Shown piece by piece: positions 63,719-64,000 of a stretch of 64,000 bases of DNA (its first letter is position 1; every line of letters starts with the position of its first letter). Position numbers and translations under genes: made by a program. The notes under the pieces are model-generated. The model worked only from the letters and a program-made list of their open reading frames with translations, searched no databases and had not been told where the DNA came from. Source of the DNA: MGBC120314 sp051877855 (GTDB lineage Bacteria; Bacillota; Clostridia; Lachnospirales; Lachnospiraceae); NCBI GenBank assembly GCA_051877855.1, contig JBJEJH010000052.1:15501-79500 (forward strand). Reading direction: 5' to 3'.

Positions 63719-63764
63719 AAAAAAAGAGGACAAATCACATCCAACCATGATGTGATTCGTCCTC
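63719..63764 (-). terminator. Terminator of the right-edge gene
   Basis: On the minus strand GAGGACGAATCACAT pairs with ATGTGATTTGTCCTC and is followed by TTTTTTT, 24 bases past the stop at 63788. Confidence 0.9.
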
Positions 63765-63787
63765 AAGACTAATCGTTTATATGATTT

Positions 63788-64000
63788 TTAGAACTTACCA
63801 GCCTTAGCTGCCTCCTCAATAGAAACAGCTACAGATACGGTCATACCAACCATAGGGTTGTTACCTGCACCGATCAGACCCATCATTTCAACATGGGCAG
63901 GAACGGATGAAGAACCTGCAAACTGTGCATCGGAGTGCATACGTCCCATAGTATCTGTCATACCATAAGAAGCAGGACCTGCTGCCATGTTATCCGGATG
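63788..64000 (-). CDS. C-terminal fragment, probable glycine/betaine reductase component C beta subunit (GrdC-like)
   Basis: 70 residues visible; the frame is open to the window edge. GRMHSDAQFAGSS, PAHVEMMGLIGAGNNP and MVGMTVSVAVSIEEA are recalled from the C-terminus of the thiolase-like component C subunit (DUF5940) of glycine/sarcosine/betaine reductase, which makes acetyl phosphate in Stickland metabolism. In Lachnospiraceae a paralogous family of uncertain role exists. The assignment is from memory of short motifs and needs the rest of the gene. Confidence 0.45.
   Translation of the reverse strand, partial: HPDNMAAGPASYGMTDTMGRMHSDAQFAGSSSVPAHVEMMGLIGAGNNPMVGMTVSVAVSIEEAAKAGKF

Noticed and set aside
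1..64000. tRNA, rRNA, insertion sequences or prophage
   Set aside because: No CCA-ended cloverleaf, rRNA-like stretch, transposase, integrase or phage structural gene was recognised by eye.

Overview
The window looks like a chromosomal segment of an anaerobic, low-to-moderate GC, Gram-positive Clostridia member, most likely a Lachnospiraceae. Evidence: two T-box leaders (Phe and Trp), a 2-hydroxyacyl-CoA dehydratase activator at the left edge, a probable glycine/betaine-reductase component C fragment at the right edge, SpoIID-type and LytM-type wall proteins, HemZ, a DUF6472 mini-protein, and the gene series recJ, apt, relA, MBL hydrolase, hemZ, aspS, which is usually clustered in Clostridia. 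Most genes lie on the minus strand. I saw no rRNA, tRNA, CRISPR array, transposase or phage gene.

Layout. 1-3 kb: 3' part of a CoA-activase fusion (+), closed by a bidirectional terminator. 3-11.4 kb: a minus-strand operon pheS-pheT-spoIID-like-queA-GNAT-DUF2156, transcribed from a consensus promoter through a Phe T-box. A roughly 267-bp repeat element lies between the T-box terminator and pheS. 11.6-14.8 kb: nth (+), two small genes and glyA. 14.9-20 kb: a chemoreceptor with an unusual acidic cytoplasmic N-terminus, aspS and an HD-GYP gene. 20-32 kb: a five-gene set (ROK kinase, GH1, CapA, PepD, DUF819), then hemZ, an acyltransferase, an MBL hydrolase and relA. 32-39 kb: an ECF sigma factor with a membrane-anchored beta-propeller protein, a heterodimeric ABC exporter and apt. 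39-42 kb: a sugar-isomerase gene bracketed by repeat elements, then recJ. 42-49.7 kb: a shikimate-kinase-like protein, an Lgt-like and a phosphodiester-glycosidase pair, hflKC behind a leader terminator, a zinc-ribbon protein, and a second ECF sigma factor coupled to a membrane LytM protein. 49.8-57.3 kb: DUF6472, a sugar kinase, a GH43 xylosidase, a second chemoreceptor, an HMGL-type aldolase and an orphan trpD under a Trp T-box. 57.4-61.1 kb: a frameshifted wall-anchored surface protein facing a LytTR response regulator. 61-64 kb: azlCD, an XRE regulator with a DUF2178 partner, a TetR regulator with paired operators, and the edge fragment.

Themes. The recJ-apt-relA-MBL-hemZ-aspS backbone is in its usual order but is interrupted by accessory cassettes and lacks hisS. 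Envelope surveillance recurs, with two ECF/membrane-partner pairs and HflKC. A family of palindromic intergenic repeats ending in TTTGCG sits at several promoters and leaders and is the best candidate here for something undescribed. All assignments are by eye; no database search or folding program was run.
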